A stretch of DNA of 5,593 nt from Phycisphaeraceae bacterium (GTDB lineage: Bacteria; Planctomycetota; Phycisphaerae; Phycisphaerales; Phycisphaeraceae). Positions 1-5,577 of this stretch are shown here, in pieces (positions within the stretch are counted from its first letter, which is position 1; the number at the start of each line of letters is the position of its first letter). The DNA is taken from positions 1 to 5,593 of the forward strand of contig PUNN01000257.1 in NCBI GenBank assembly GCA_003552605.1, in the 5' to 3' direction. The notes beneath the pieces were generated by a model that was not told where the DNA came from, did no database searches, and saw only the letters and a list, made by a program, of their open reading frames with translations. Both the position numbers and the translations under genes were made by a program.

Positions 1-561
1 CGGGTTGAGCGGGGGGTCGAGCCCTGTGTCGTGCCGCCGGTGGAGCGGATGGTGATGATTGGGCCGCATGGGTATTCGCCGCGGCCGGAGCGGACCTTTG
101 GTGGGCATTACCGCGGGCCGCGGGCGGATGTGCGGATGTATTTCGGGGGCGCGGCGGCGGACCTGTCGCGGGATCACGGGGCCCACTATCGCGGACCCCG
201 CGGGCCACGGGATGCCCATTATCACCACCCTGCCCAGCGTCCCGAGGTCACGGTGGTTCGCAATCCGCGGCGGGTGATGGTCATTGTGGCGGTGCCGCGG
301 CAGTTGGAGGCCGCGCCTGTGGAGCAGGAGGGGGATGAGCTGATCGTGCATGGTCGCGATGGCGGTTGGGGGCGGATCCGGCCGAGCAGCCCGGGGCAAG
401 CGACCGAGGCCGGCAGCGACACCGACCGGGCCGATGCGCAGCCTCGCGATGGCGACCGCCCTCAGACCGGGCAGGCGGCCGCGGACAGCGGCGAGGGTGT
501 TGCCGAGGAGTCCGAGGCAACCTCCGCCGCGGACAATGCCGCCGGTCCGGATGCCTCCTGA
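1..561 (+). CDS. Hypothetical protein, probably 5'-truncated; Hsp20-like strand segment and acidic tail
   Basis: I do not recognise this gene as a named family. The frame is open to the left window edge and ends at TGA 559-561, so the gene probably begins upstream. Internal starts are possible at GTG 31, ATG 49 and ATG 55, none with a convincing ribosome binding site. Strong G/C preference at third codon positions supports real coding. Numbering from GTG 31: residues 1-70 are rich in His, Tyr, Arg, Gly and Pro and contain the hexapeptide HYRGPR twice (26-31, 52-57). Residues 72-116 contain RVMVIVAVP followed by EGDELIVHG, a spacing that recalls the beta strands of Hsp20/alpha-crystallin (CS-like) domains. 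Residues 117-176 are rich in Ala, Asp, Glu and Gly, without hydrophobic segments, and are probably disordered. No transmembrane helix or signal peptide is visible. The Hsp20 resemblance is inference and the domain would be short; a low-complexity lineage-specific protein is equally possible. Confidence 0.55.
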   Translation, partial: RVERGVEPCVVPPVERMVMIGPHGYSPRPERTFGGHYRGPRADVRMYFGGAAADLSRDHGAHYRGPRGPRDAHYHHPAQRPEVTVVRNPRRVMVIVAVPRQLEAAPVEQEGDELIVHGRDGGWGRIRPSSPGQATEAGSDTDRADAQPRDGDRPQTGQAAADSGEGVAEESEATSAADNAAGPDAS

Positions 562-672
562 GCCGAAACGGGCATGGCCTGTCGCTGCTCGGCGCACTGC
601 TCGCGGGGATGGGCGCCGGCTGCCGGTGCGCAGCGGGAGTCCGGCCATCGGCTGTGGTGCGCAGGCGTTTGG

Positions 673-720
673 CTGATGACACCATGAGCCGAAGGCTGCA
701 TCATCAGGCTGTACGAAGCC
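673..720. repeat. Two consecutive imperfect hairpins
   Basis: CTGATGA (673-679) is complementary to TCATCAG (701-707). Nested inside, AGCC (687-690) pairs with GGCT (694-697) over a GAA loop. GGCT (707-710) can then pair with AGCC (717-720) over a six-base loop; this shares one base with the outer arm. The repeated AGCC/GGCT pieces allow alternative pairings. There is no T-run, so a standard intrinsic terminator is unlikely. This may be the 3' untranslated region of the upstream gene or part of a larger folded RNA. Confidence 0.35.
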
Positions 721-730
721 CGAGGCCCAT

Positions 731-771
731 GTGCCGCCCCCCGCGGGGCACCGATGGACCATGTCCATCGG
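731..771. repeat. Back-to-back hairpins, including a perfect 9-bp-arm dyad
   Basis: CCGATGGAC (751-759) and GTCCATCGG (763-771) are exact reverse complements separated by CAT, giving a 21-bp dyad. Immediately before it, GTGCC (731-735) can pair with GGCAC (747-751), with further C/G pairs inside and a bulged G at 736. The dyad could be an RNA hairpin (transcript end, attenuator or stability element) or a DNA operator. No T-rich tract follows on the + strand. The pairing is directly visible; the role is unknown. Confidence 0.5.
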
Positions 772-889
772 CCGCGCTTGTGGGGAGAGCGGCGATCAGG
801 CTTGACTGAGTCAGCAGCGAGCCGGTCTGGCAGCGACCTGCGTTTGCCCTGATACGTACCCTACCCCGGGGCCGGGGCGGCCTATCATT

Positions 890-920
890 GGAGGGGCAGA
901 TGGTTCAGATGGTCATGTGA
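890..920 (+). other. Six-codon micro-ORF with Shine-Dalgarno (possible leader peptide)
   Basis: GGAGGGG at 890-896 precedes ATG 900 at good ribosome-binding distance, and the frame reads Met-Val-Gln-Met-Val-Met before TGA 918-920. The micro-ORF includes a tandem 9-nt near-repeat (cagatggtt at 897-905, cagatggtc at 906-914). It ends 158 bases before the ligase start, so it could be a translated leader or upstream ORF in the ligase operon's 5' region. The ribosome-binding match is far better than the ligase's own. It could equally be chance, or a remnant of a gene start. A TATCAT just upstream (883-888) would start transcription inside the Shine-Dalgarno, so both cannot be functional. Confidence 0.25.
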
Positions 921-1047
921 GCGCATCGGGGTGTCCCGGGGCGCGTGTCCAAGCGTTCCCATCATGTCCTGAGATGACTGCGATGGGCTCCGGGATGTGC
1001 CGGAACGGGGCGGGGTATTGTTGCATGGCTTGAAAGTGCGGATGCAG

Positions 1048-1061
1048 CGGCCGGCAGGCCG
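1048..1061 (+). repeat. Small GC hairpin just upstream of the ligase ribosome binding site
   Basis: CGGCC (1048-1052) pairs with GGCCG (1057-1061) around a four-base GGCA loop. It ends four bases before the GAGG (1065-1068) that probably serves as the ligase ribosome binding site. It leaves that site exposed, so it may simply be a chance GC-rich stem. Confidence 0.25.
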
Positions 1062-1078
1062 GGCGAGGCGGACAGTGG

Positions 1079-2386
1079 ATGAAAACCGGGATGCATGTAT
1101 TCGTACTCGGCCTTGATGATCACAACCGTCAGCTCCTCGAGCGCCTGCCAGGGGCTGATGGCTGCCACTTCCACGCCCTTCTGGATTACGAAGCGCTGCG
1201 ACAGGTCGACACCTTTCCCATCGACGGCATGCTCGAGCGGTGCCGCCGCCGGCTCGGGGCGCATCACGGCTCGGTGGATGCGATCGTGACGTTGCTGGAT
1301 TTCCCCGCCGCGGAGATGGTGCCCATCCTCACCCGGGAGTACGGCCTGCCCGGGCCATCGCTGGAAGCCGTGCTCAAGGCGGACCACAAGTACTGGAGCC
1401 GGCTGCTCCAGCGCGAGGTGGCTGCGGGGCACGTGCCGGCGTTTGCGGCTTTCGACGCCAGTGATGAGGCGGCTTTGTCGCGGCTGATCGAGGCGGGCCT
1501 CGAGTATCCGTTCTGGATCAAGCCGTTCAATGCCTTCCGCTCTCTGCTGGCGTTCCGGATTCACAAGGCTTTGGATTTCGAGCTTGCCCAGTCGCAGTTG
1601 TGCGAAGGGCTGCCGCGGTTGAGTGAGCCGCTCGCCGCCCTGCTTCGCCACGCAACGTTGCCGGCCGAGATCGCCGCGCTGCCGCCGAGCGCGTGCCTTG
1701 CCGAGGCTCAACTCACCGGTCGGTTGTGTACGCTGGAGGGATATGTGCATGGGGGCCGGCCGGTGGTTTACGGGGTGGTTGATTCGATCCGCGAGCCCAA
1801 CCGGGCGAGCTTTGCCCGCTACCAGTATCCCTCGCGGCTGCCGCGCCGGGTACGGCTGCGTATGGGCCGGATCGCCGGTGCGGTGATCCGGCGGATCGGG
1901 CTGAACGACTGCCCGTTCAACATCGAGATGTTCTATGATGAGGCGGCCGATCACATCTCGATCCTCGAGATCAACCCGCGGCTGTCGCAATCTCACTGCG
2001 CCTTGTTTGAAATGGTCGATGGCACCTCGCATCACAAGGTGATGCTCGAGGTGGCGCTCGGGCATGGGGTGCAGATGCCGAAGCGGGCGGGCCCATGCCG
2101 CTGCGCGGCGAAATTCTTCCTGCGCGCCCACGGTGAGGATGCGCAGGTCAGCTGCGTGCCCGACCCGCAGCGCATCGCCGAGATCGAGCGGGCGATCCCC
2201 CACACCGAGATCATCCTCGAGGTCCGCGAGGGAATGCAACTGTCGCAGCTTCGCAACCAGGACAGCTATAGTTTCGAGCTGGGCGAGGTCTACATCGGCG
2301 CAGACAACCAGCGGCAGTTGCTTCGCCGCTTCGCCCGCTGCGAGAAGATGCTCGACATCAGGCTGTCACCGCTTCAGGGCGACTGA
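1079..2386 (+). CDS. ATP-grasp domain carboxylate ligase (L-amino-acid-ligase / biotin-carboxylase-like)
   Basis: This 435-aa protein looks like a complete ATP-grasp enzyme. The family activates a carboxylate as an acyl phosphate with ATP and Mg2+ and then joins it to an amine, thiol or other nucleophile. Residues 1-95 form the N-terminal pre-ATP domain. The segment LPGPSLEAVLKADHKYWSR (90-108) is the usual entry to the ATP-grasp fold. Lys148 in FWIKPF is the likely phosphate-contacting lysine. Glu220 in LEGYVHGGR lies in the nucleotide-binding strand region. NIEMFYD (281-287, Glu283) and ILEINPRLSQS (295-305, Glu297 and Asn299) give the metal-binding residues. Residues 340-430 resemble the C-terminal domain seen in carboxylate-amine ligases. 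No signal peptide or membrane segment is visible, so it is probably cytoplasmic. ATG 1079 has a modest GAGG ten bases upstream; ATG 1091 would shorten it by four residues. The substrate is unknown. It probably shares an operon with the hydrolase 82 bp downstream. Confidence 0.9.
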   Translation: MKTGMHVFVLGLDDHNRQLLERLPGADGCHFHALLDYEALRQVDTFPIDGMLERCRRRLGAHHGSVDAIVTLLDFPAAEMVPILTREYGLPGPSLEAVLKADHKYWSRLLQREVAAGHVPAFAAFDASDEAALSRLIEAGLEYPFWIKPFNAFRSLLAFRIHKALDFELAQSQLCEGLPRLSEPLAALLRHATLPAEIAALPPSACLAEAQLTGRLCTLEGYVHGGRPVVYGVVDSIREPNRASFARYQYPSRLPRRVRLRMGRIAGAVIRRIGLNDCPFNIEMFYDEAADHISILEINPRLSQSHCALFEMVDGTSHHKVMLEVALGHGVQMPKRAGPCRCAAKFFLRAHGEDAQVSCVPDPQRIAEIERAIPHTEIILEVREGMQLSQLRNQDSYSFELGEVYIGADNQRQLLRRFARCEKMLDIRLSPLQGD

Positions 2387-2468
2387 CAGCGGCAACGAGG
2401 CGGTTTTCCGGAGGGCACCGCCTGCAACGGGTGAGATGTGCCCACGTGCCCTGCACGGAACCACAGCC
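2387..2468 (+). other. Short spacer between the ligase and hydrolase genes
   Basis: The 82-bp same-strand spacer has no terminator-like hairpin with a T-run and no recognisable promoter, consistent with co-transcription. The hydrolase frame stays open through it, and an in-frame ATG at 2436 would add 11 residues. That start lacks a well-spaced ribosome binding site: GGAGGG at 2410-2415 is about 20 bases away. Confidence 0.5.
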
Positions 2469-4502
2469 ATGACGATGATCCATCCCACGACTGAACCATG
2501 GCGAGACATCGAGCACACCCGCATTCCGATGCGCGATGGTGTGCATCTGAGCGCCCGGCTGTGGCTGCCGGCGACTGCCGGGCAGCGGCCGGTGCCGGCG
2601 ATCCTCGAGTACATCCCCTACCGCAAGCGTGATCTCAAGCGCGCCCGCGACACGGAGATCTACCCCTATTTCGCCGCCAACGGCTACGCCTGCATCCGGG
2701 TGGACCTCCGCGGCAGTGGCGATTCGGAGGGCCTGCTGCATGATGAATATCTCGAGCAGGAACTCGAAGATGGCGAAGATGTGCTGGCCTGGATTGCGGC
2801 GCAGCCATGGTGCACCGGCGCCGTGGGGATGATGGGCATCTCGTGGGGCGGGTTCAGCGGGCTGCAACTGGCCGCGCGGCGGCCGGCAGCGCTCAGAGGC
2901 ATCATCAGTGCCTGCTCGAGCGATGACCGCTATGCCGATGATGTGCACTACATGGGCGGCTGCCTGCTCAGCGACAACCTGTCGTGGAGTTCGGTGATGT
3001 TCGCCTACAACGCCCTGCCGCCGGACCCGGAGGTGGTGGGCGAGCGGTGGCGGGCGATGTGGCTTGAACGCCTCGCGGCCAATCAGCCGTGGGTGAGAAC
3101 GTGGCTGGCGCATCCGCATCGCGACAGTTACTGGCAACACGGGTCCATCTGCGAGCACTATGACAAGGTCTGCTGCCCGGTGATGCTGATCAGCGGCTGG
3201 GCGGATGGCTATTCCAACGCGGTGCTGCGGATGCTGGCCAATCTGAAGGTGCCGCGTCTGGGGGTGATCGGCCCATGGAGCCACCTGTACCCGCACGTGG
3301 GCAGCCCGGGCCCGGCCATCGGTTTCCTCCAGGAAGCGCTGCGGTGGTGGGACCATTGGCTCAAGGGTGAAGCGACGGGCATCATGGATGAGCCCATGCT
3401 GCGGGTGTGGATGCAGGACAGCATCGAGCCGTCCCCGCAGCCGGACCATCGGCCCGGCCGATGGGTGGCCGAATCGCAATGGCCCAGCCCCCACATTCAG
3501 TCGCGATATCACCCGCTGACGCGGGGTCGGATGCTGAGCCCGACGCAGGCCCCGCCCCACCATCGCGGTGCCGGCCGGCCGATCCAGTCGCCGCTGAGCG
3601 TGGGCCTGTTTGCCGGTAAGTGGTGCTCCTTCGCCGCCGGGCCGGACCTGCCCTATGACCAGCGGGAGGAAGATGGCGGCTCGCTCGTGTTCGACAGCGA
3701 CCCGCTGCCCGGCCCGCTCGAGATCCTCGGTGCACCGGTGCTGCACCTGCGGCTGAAGTCCGATCAGCCGGTGGCCATGCTCGCCGTGCGCCTTTCCGAC
3801 ATCCACCCCGATGGCAAGGCGACGCGGGTCACTTATGGCTTGTTGAACCTGTGTCATCGCGAGGGCCACGAGCGGCCGTCGGCCCTGGTGCCCGGTGAGC
3901 CTTTCAATGTGCGATTGACGCTGAACGACATCGCCCAGCGGTTCGGCAGGGGACATGCCTTGCGGCTGTCACTGTCGACCTCGTACTGGCCGCTGGCCTG
4001 GCCGCCACCCCGGCCGACGCGGCTGACGGTGTATCCAGCCCACTGCCGCCTTGTGCTGCCGATGCGTCCCGCCGATGGACGGGATCACCACGAGCCGGTG
4101 TCGTTCGATCCCCCCGTTTCCGCCCGGCGGCTGGCCACGACCATCCTCGAGCCACCGCGATTCGAATGGCTCATCACCCGCGACATCGGCCGCGAGTCAT
4201 CGACGCTGCATGTGATCGATGACCACGGGGTGTATCGCATTGAGGAAACGGGCGTGATCGTCCGCCGCGGCAGCGAGGAGTGGTACAGCTTCCGCGGCGA
4301 TGATTTCCATTCCGTCCGTGGCCAGACCCGGGCCACGTGGGGGCTGAAGCGCGCTGGCTGGGATGTGCAGACCCGCACCTCTACGGTACTGGAATGCACC
4401 GCCACCGATTTCCTCCTGCACGCCACGCTCGATGCCTTCCAAAACGGCCGGCGCATCTTCAGCGAGACATGGAACGAGACGATCCCGCGGCGACTGCTGT
4501 GA
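2469..4502 (+). CDS. CocE/NonD family serine hydrolase (peptidase S15-like)
   Basis: This 677-aa alpha/beta hydrolase belongs to the cocaine esterase / X-Pro dipeptidyl peptidase / alpha-amino-acid ester hydrolase superfamily, which cleaves or transfers acyl groups on esters and amides. IPMRDGVHLSARLWLP (19-34) is the typical N-terminal hallmark. Tyr51 in YIPYRKRD fits the oxyanion-hole tyrosine. Ser125 in GISWGG is the nucleophile. Asp246 in SGWADGYSN and His272 in GPWSH complete the triad. Residues about 290-530 fit the beta-rich PepX_C non-catalytic domain. Residues about 540-677 form a further beta-rich segment ending in NETIPRRLL, making the protein about 100 aa longer than Rhodococcus CocE. 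No signal peptide is visible, so it is probably cytoplasmic. I chose ATG 2469, with a weak GGAA eight bases upstream; ATG 2475 or ATG 2436 are alternatives. The substrate cannot be inferred and true peptidase activity is not implied. Being next to the ATP-grasp ligase suggests a linked make/break role. Confidence 0.92.
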   Translation: MTMIHPTTEPWRDIEHTRIPMRDGVHLSARLWLPATAGQRPVPAILEYIPYRKRDLKRARDTEIYPYFAANGYACIRVDLRGSGDSEGLLHDEYLEQELEDGEDVLAWIAAQPWCTGAVGMMGISWGGFSGLQLAARRPAALRGIISACSSDDRYADDVHYMGGCLLSDNLSWSSVMFAYNALPPDPEVVGERWRAMWLERLAANQPWVRTWLAHPHRDSYWQHGSICEHYDKVCCPVMLISGWADGYSNAVLRMLANLKVPRLGVIGPWSHLYPHVGSPGPAIGFLQEALRWWDHWLKGEATGIMDEPMLRVWMQDSIEPSPQPDHRPGRWVAESQWPSPHIQSRYHPLTRGRMLSPTQAPPHHRGAGRPIQSPLSVGLFAGKWCSFAAGPDLPYDQREEDGGSLVFDSDPLPGPLEILGAPVLHLRLKSDQPVAMLAVRLSDIHPDGKATRVTYGLLNLCHREGHERPSALVPGEPFNVRLTLNDIAQRFGRGHALRLSLSTSYWPLAWPPPRPTRLTVYPAHCRLVLPMRPADGRDHHEPVSFDPPVSARRLATTILEPPRFEWLITRDIGRESSTLHVIDDHGVYRIEETGVIVRRGSEEWYSFRGDDFHSVRGQTRATWGLKRAGWDVQTRTSTVLECTATDFLLHATLDAFQNGRRIFSETWNETIPRRLL

Positions 4503-4529
4503 CCGGTTGCTGGTGGCATCTTCTCACCC

Positions 4530-4550
4530 CCGCCCGCTTGGAGGGGGCGG
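4530..4550 (+). terminator. Possible weak terminator hairpin after the hydrolase gene
   Basis: CCGCCC (4530-4535) pairs with GGGCGG (4545-4550) over a nine-base loop, 28 bases after the hydrolase stop. A shifted pairing using the C5 and G5 runs is also possible. There is no T-run after it, so intrinsic termination would be inefficient. The position is right but the evidence is thin. Confidence 0.3.
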
Positions 4551-4728
4551 TTCGCGGGCATGACCTCACCTGCCGGCTGCACCCCGCTCCACCTGTCCAC
4601 CTTTCCGGCACTGCACTGGCCGGCCGGCGTTGGGGGGCACTACGATAGGCCGGTGTCGCGGCTTCGGCACGCGTGCCCGGGGCCAGGACCATGCGTCGAA
4701 GCGACACACAGCGCCTTTCTGCTTCAAC

Positions 4729-4735
4729 AAGGAGT
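4729..4735 (+). promoter_or_regulatory. Strong Shine-Dalgarno for wrbA
   Basis: AAGGAG is followed by a short spacer to ATG 4742. It is the best ribosome binding site of the full-length genes here. It fixes the wrbA start at 4742 rather than upstream in-frame codons such as ATG 4673. The protein from 4742 begins MAVNVLVVYYS, exactly where WrbA family members begin. Confidence 0.8.
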
Positions 4736-4741
4736 ACTGCC

Positions 4742-5374
4742 ATGGCGGTCAATGTTCTGGTGGTTTACTACAGCGCGTTCGGACACGTTCATCAGATGGC
4801 GGATGCCGTGGCCGAGGGGGCCCGCGGCGTGCAGGGTGCCGAGGTCCGGGTCCGCCGCGTGCCGGAGCTCGACATGTTCAAGTCCGGCCTTGAAAAGAGC
4901 GAGCATTACCGCGCCTCGCAGCAGCGGCAGCAGGAGAACGCCGAGGTCACACATGATGATCTTCGCTGGGCCGATGGCATCGCCTTCGGCACACCCACGC
5001 GTTACGGCAACATGTGCGCGCAGATGAAGGCGTTCATCGATACCACGGCGGGCATGTGGCAGAAAGGAGAGCTTGAAAACAAGGCGGCCGGCGTCTTTGT
5101 CAGCACGGCGAGCATCCACGGCGGGCAGGAGACGACCATCCTCACCAGCCTCGTGCCGCTGCTGCACCTGGGCATGGTCTTCGTGGGCACCCCTTACGGG
5201 GAAAATCCCCAGATGCTCGTCACCGATGGCATCGGCGGCTCCCCCTACGGCCCCGGAACGCTGTCGGCGGGCGACAACTCGCGACAGCCGGTCGAGTCCG
5301 AGTTGACCACCGCCCGCAACCTCGGCTCGCGCATCGCCCGGGTCGCCGAGCAACTCAAGGCACTGCGGGCATGA
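4742..5374 (+). CDS. wrbA: WrbA-type NAD(P)H:quinone oxidoreductase (flavodoxin-like)
   Basis: This 210-aa protein matches WrbA, a tetrameric FMN enzyme that reduces quinones by two electrons with NAD(P)H, limiting semiquinone and oxidative stress in the cytoplasm. VLVVYYSAFGHVHQMA (5-20) is the FMN phosphate-binding loop after the first flavodoxin strand. GTPTRYGNM (83-91) and STASIHGGQE (121-130) are the isoalloxazine-contacting loops. GGSPYGPGTLSAGDNSRQP (165-183) is the family C-terminal signature. E. coli WrbA has 198 residues; the extra length lies mainly in residues 43-72, a charged Lys/Glu/Gln-rich insertion. Where E. coli has two adjacent histidines before Gly-Met, this protein has His142-Leu143; I believe this is a recurring variant in the family. 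The gene follows the hydrolase by 239 bp with its own strong ribosome binding site. The family assignment is secure; the physiological quinone is unknown. Confidence 0.96.
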   Translation: MAVNVLVVYYSAFGHVHQMADAVAEGARGVQGAEVRVRRVPELDMFKSGLEKSEHYRASQQRQQENAEVTHDDLRWADGIAFGTPTRYGNMCAQMKAFIDTTAGMWQKGELENKAAGVFVSTASIHGGQETTILTSLVPLLHLGMVFVGTPYGENPQMLVTDGIGGSPYGPGTLSAGDNSRQPVESELTTARNLGSRIARVAEQLKALRA

Positions 5375-5383
5375 GGCGCTTGA

Positions 5384-5436
5384 GCCATCAGATACGGCAA
5401 AACCTTTGTTGAAACGAGCAACCGGACATCTGACGG
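5384..5436 (+). repeat. Long-loop inverted repeat downstream of wrbA
   Basis: TCAGAT (5388-5393) is complementary to ATCTGA (5428-5433), and flanking CC/GG pairs extend the stem past one A-C mismatch. Within the 34-base loop a GTTG/CAAC stem is also possible. It starts about 10 bases after the wrbA stop and could contribute to transcript 3' end formation. The long loop and missing T-run make this weak. Confidence 0.25.
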
Positions 5437-5492
5437 GCAATCGCAGCAAACAGGGTGGGAAGCCCCTCATGTGATGATGCGGCAGCTTCAGC

Positions 5493-5525
5493 GATGCAAA
5501 TGTTGCGTGCGTGGTGATTTGCATC
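5493..5525. repeat. Perfect 9-bp inverted repeat, possible pseudoknot stem
   Basis: GATGCAAAT (5493-5501) and ATTTGCATC (5517-5525) are exact reverse complements around a 15-base centre. The arms are AT-rich in an otherwise GC-rich window, so chance is less likely. CGTGCG in the centre (5506-5511) is complementary to CGCACG (5534-5539) after the second arm, which would give an H-type pseudoknot in RNA. As DNA it could be a two-half-site operator. Confidence 0.45.
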
Positions 5526-5527
5526 AC
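5514..5527. promoter_or_regulatory. CRP/FNR-family-like operator palindrome
   Basis: GTGATTTGCATCAC is a 14-bp palindrome, GTGAT-N4-ATCAC, identical to the conserved core of CRP sites (GTGA-N6-TCAC). The outermost consensus bases (T before, A after) are G and T here. It lies 139 bases after the wrbA stop, so its target would be a gene to the right of the window, or a leftward transcript. A possible extra half-site, TGTGAT, begins at 5470. The match is visible; binding by a CRP-family protein is inference. Confidence 0.4.
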
Positions 5528-5542
5528 TTCCTGCGCACGATT

Positions 5543-5577
5543 GGGGGCGGCAGAGGGGAGGTTGGGGGGCAGGGGGG
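5543..5577 (+). other. Putative four-tetrad G-quadruplex motif
   Basis: Four G-runs of at least four bases occur in order: G5 at 5543-5547, G4 at 5555-5558, G6 at 5564-5569 and G6 at 5572-5577. The loops between them are 7, 5 and 2 bases. This meets the usual sequence rule for an intramolecular G-quadruplex with four stacked tetrads on the + strand. It may act in DNA or in RNA transcribed rightward. A simple purine-rich spacer is the alternative. Confidence 0.5.

Larger units (their letters stand above)
562..1078. other. 517-bp intergenic region rich in inverted repeats; no normal-length gene seen
   Basis: This gap separates the hypothetical gene from the ligase gene. Open frames crossing it on both strands are Arg/Pro/Ala-rich, lack ribosome binding sites and look like GC-driven shadows. 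It holds a run of hairpins at 673-771, a 9-nt direct repeat (ggtgcgcag at 625-633 and 656-664), a micro-ORF at 900-920, and a small hairpin at 1048-1061 just before the ligase start. A TATCAT that could be a -10 element lies at 883-888, but I find no matching -35 at the usual spacing, so I do not call a promoter. No terminator with a T-run follows the upstream gene. Confidence 0.6.
4503..4741. other. 239-bp intergenic region before wrbA
   Basis: No gene is seen. It contains a GC hairpin at 4530-4550, a GGCCGGCC palindrome near 4618-4625, a G6 run at 4632-4637, and the wrbA ribosome binding site. TACGAT at 4641-4646 could be a -10 element, but no good -35 lies at the usual spacing. The gap length and the ribosome binding site suggest that wrbA is transcribed independently of the upstream pair. 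Confidence 0.45.

Noticed and set aside
366..809. 147-codon + strand frame running from the first gene into the gap, with a short hydrophobic stretch
   Set aside because: It overlaps the better-supported first gene, is Arg/Ser-rich and has no ribosome binding site. The hydrophobic run is short and probably chance.
802..830. TTGACT at 802-807 as a promoter -35 box
   Set aside because: No acceptable -10 sequence lies 16-18 bases downstream.
883..888. TATCAT as a -10 promoter element for the ligase operon
   Set aside because: No recognisable -35 at normal spacing, and it would place the transcript start inside the Shine-Dalgarno of the micro-ORF. It was left as a note only.
962..2239. 425-codon open frame on the minus strand, antisense to the ligase gene
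   Set aside because: The translation is Arg/His/Gln/Pro-rich with no recognisable domain, while the + strand encodes an intact ATP-grasp enzyme. Long antisense frames are expected with strong GC bias at third positions.
2064..2468. Upstream extension of the hydrolase frame into the ligase gene
   Set aside because: The extra 135 residues are Arg/Ser/Ala-rich shadow sequence overlapping the conserved ligase C-terminus. Family homology begins only after ATG 2469.
2358..3956. 532-codon open frame on the minus strand, antisense to the hydrolase gene
   Set aside because: It has low-complexity His/Arg/Pro/Gln composition and no family motif, while the + strand shows a full hydrolase with its catalytic triad. 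It is a composition artefact.
4724..5527. 267-codon minus-strand frame antisense to wrbA
   Set aside because: WrbA on the + strand is unmistakable, and the antisense product has no recognisable motif.
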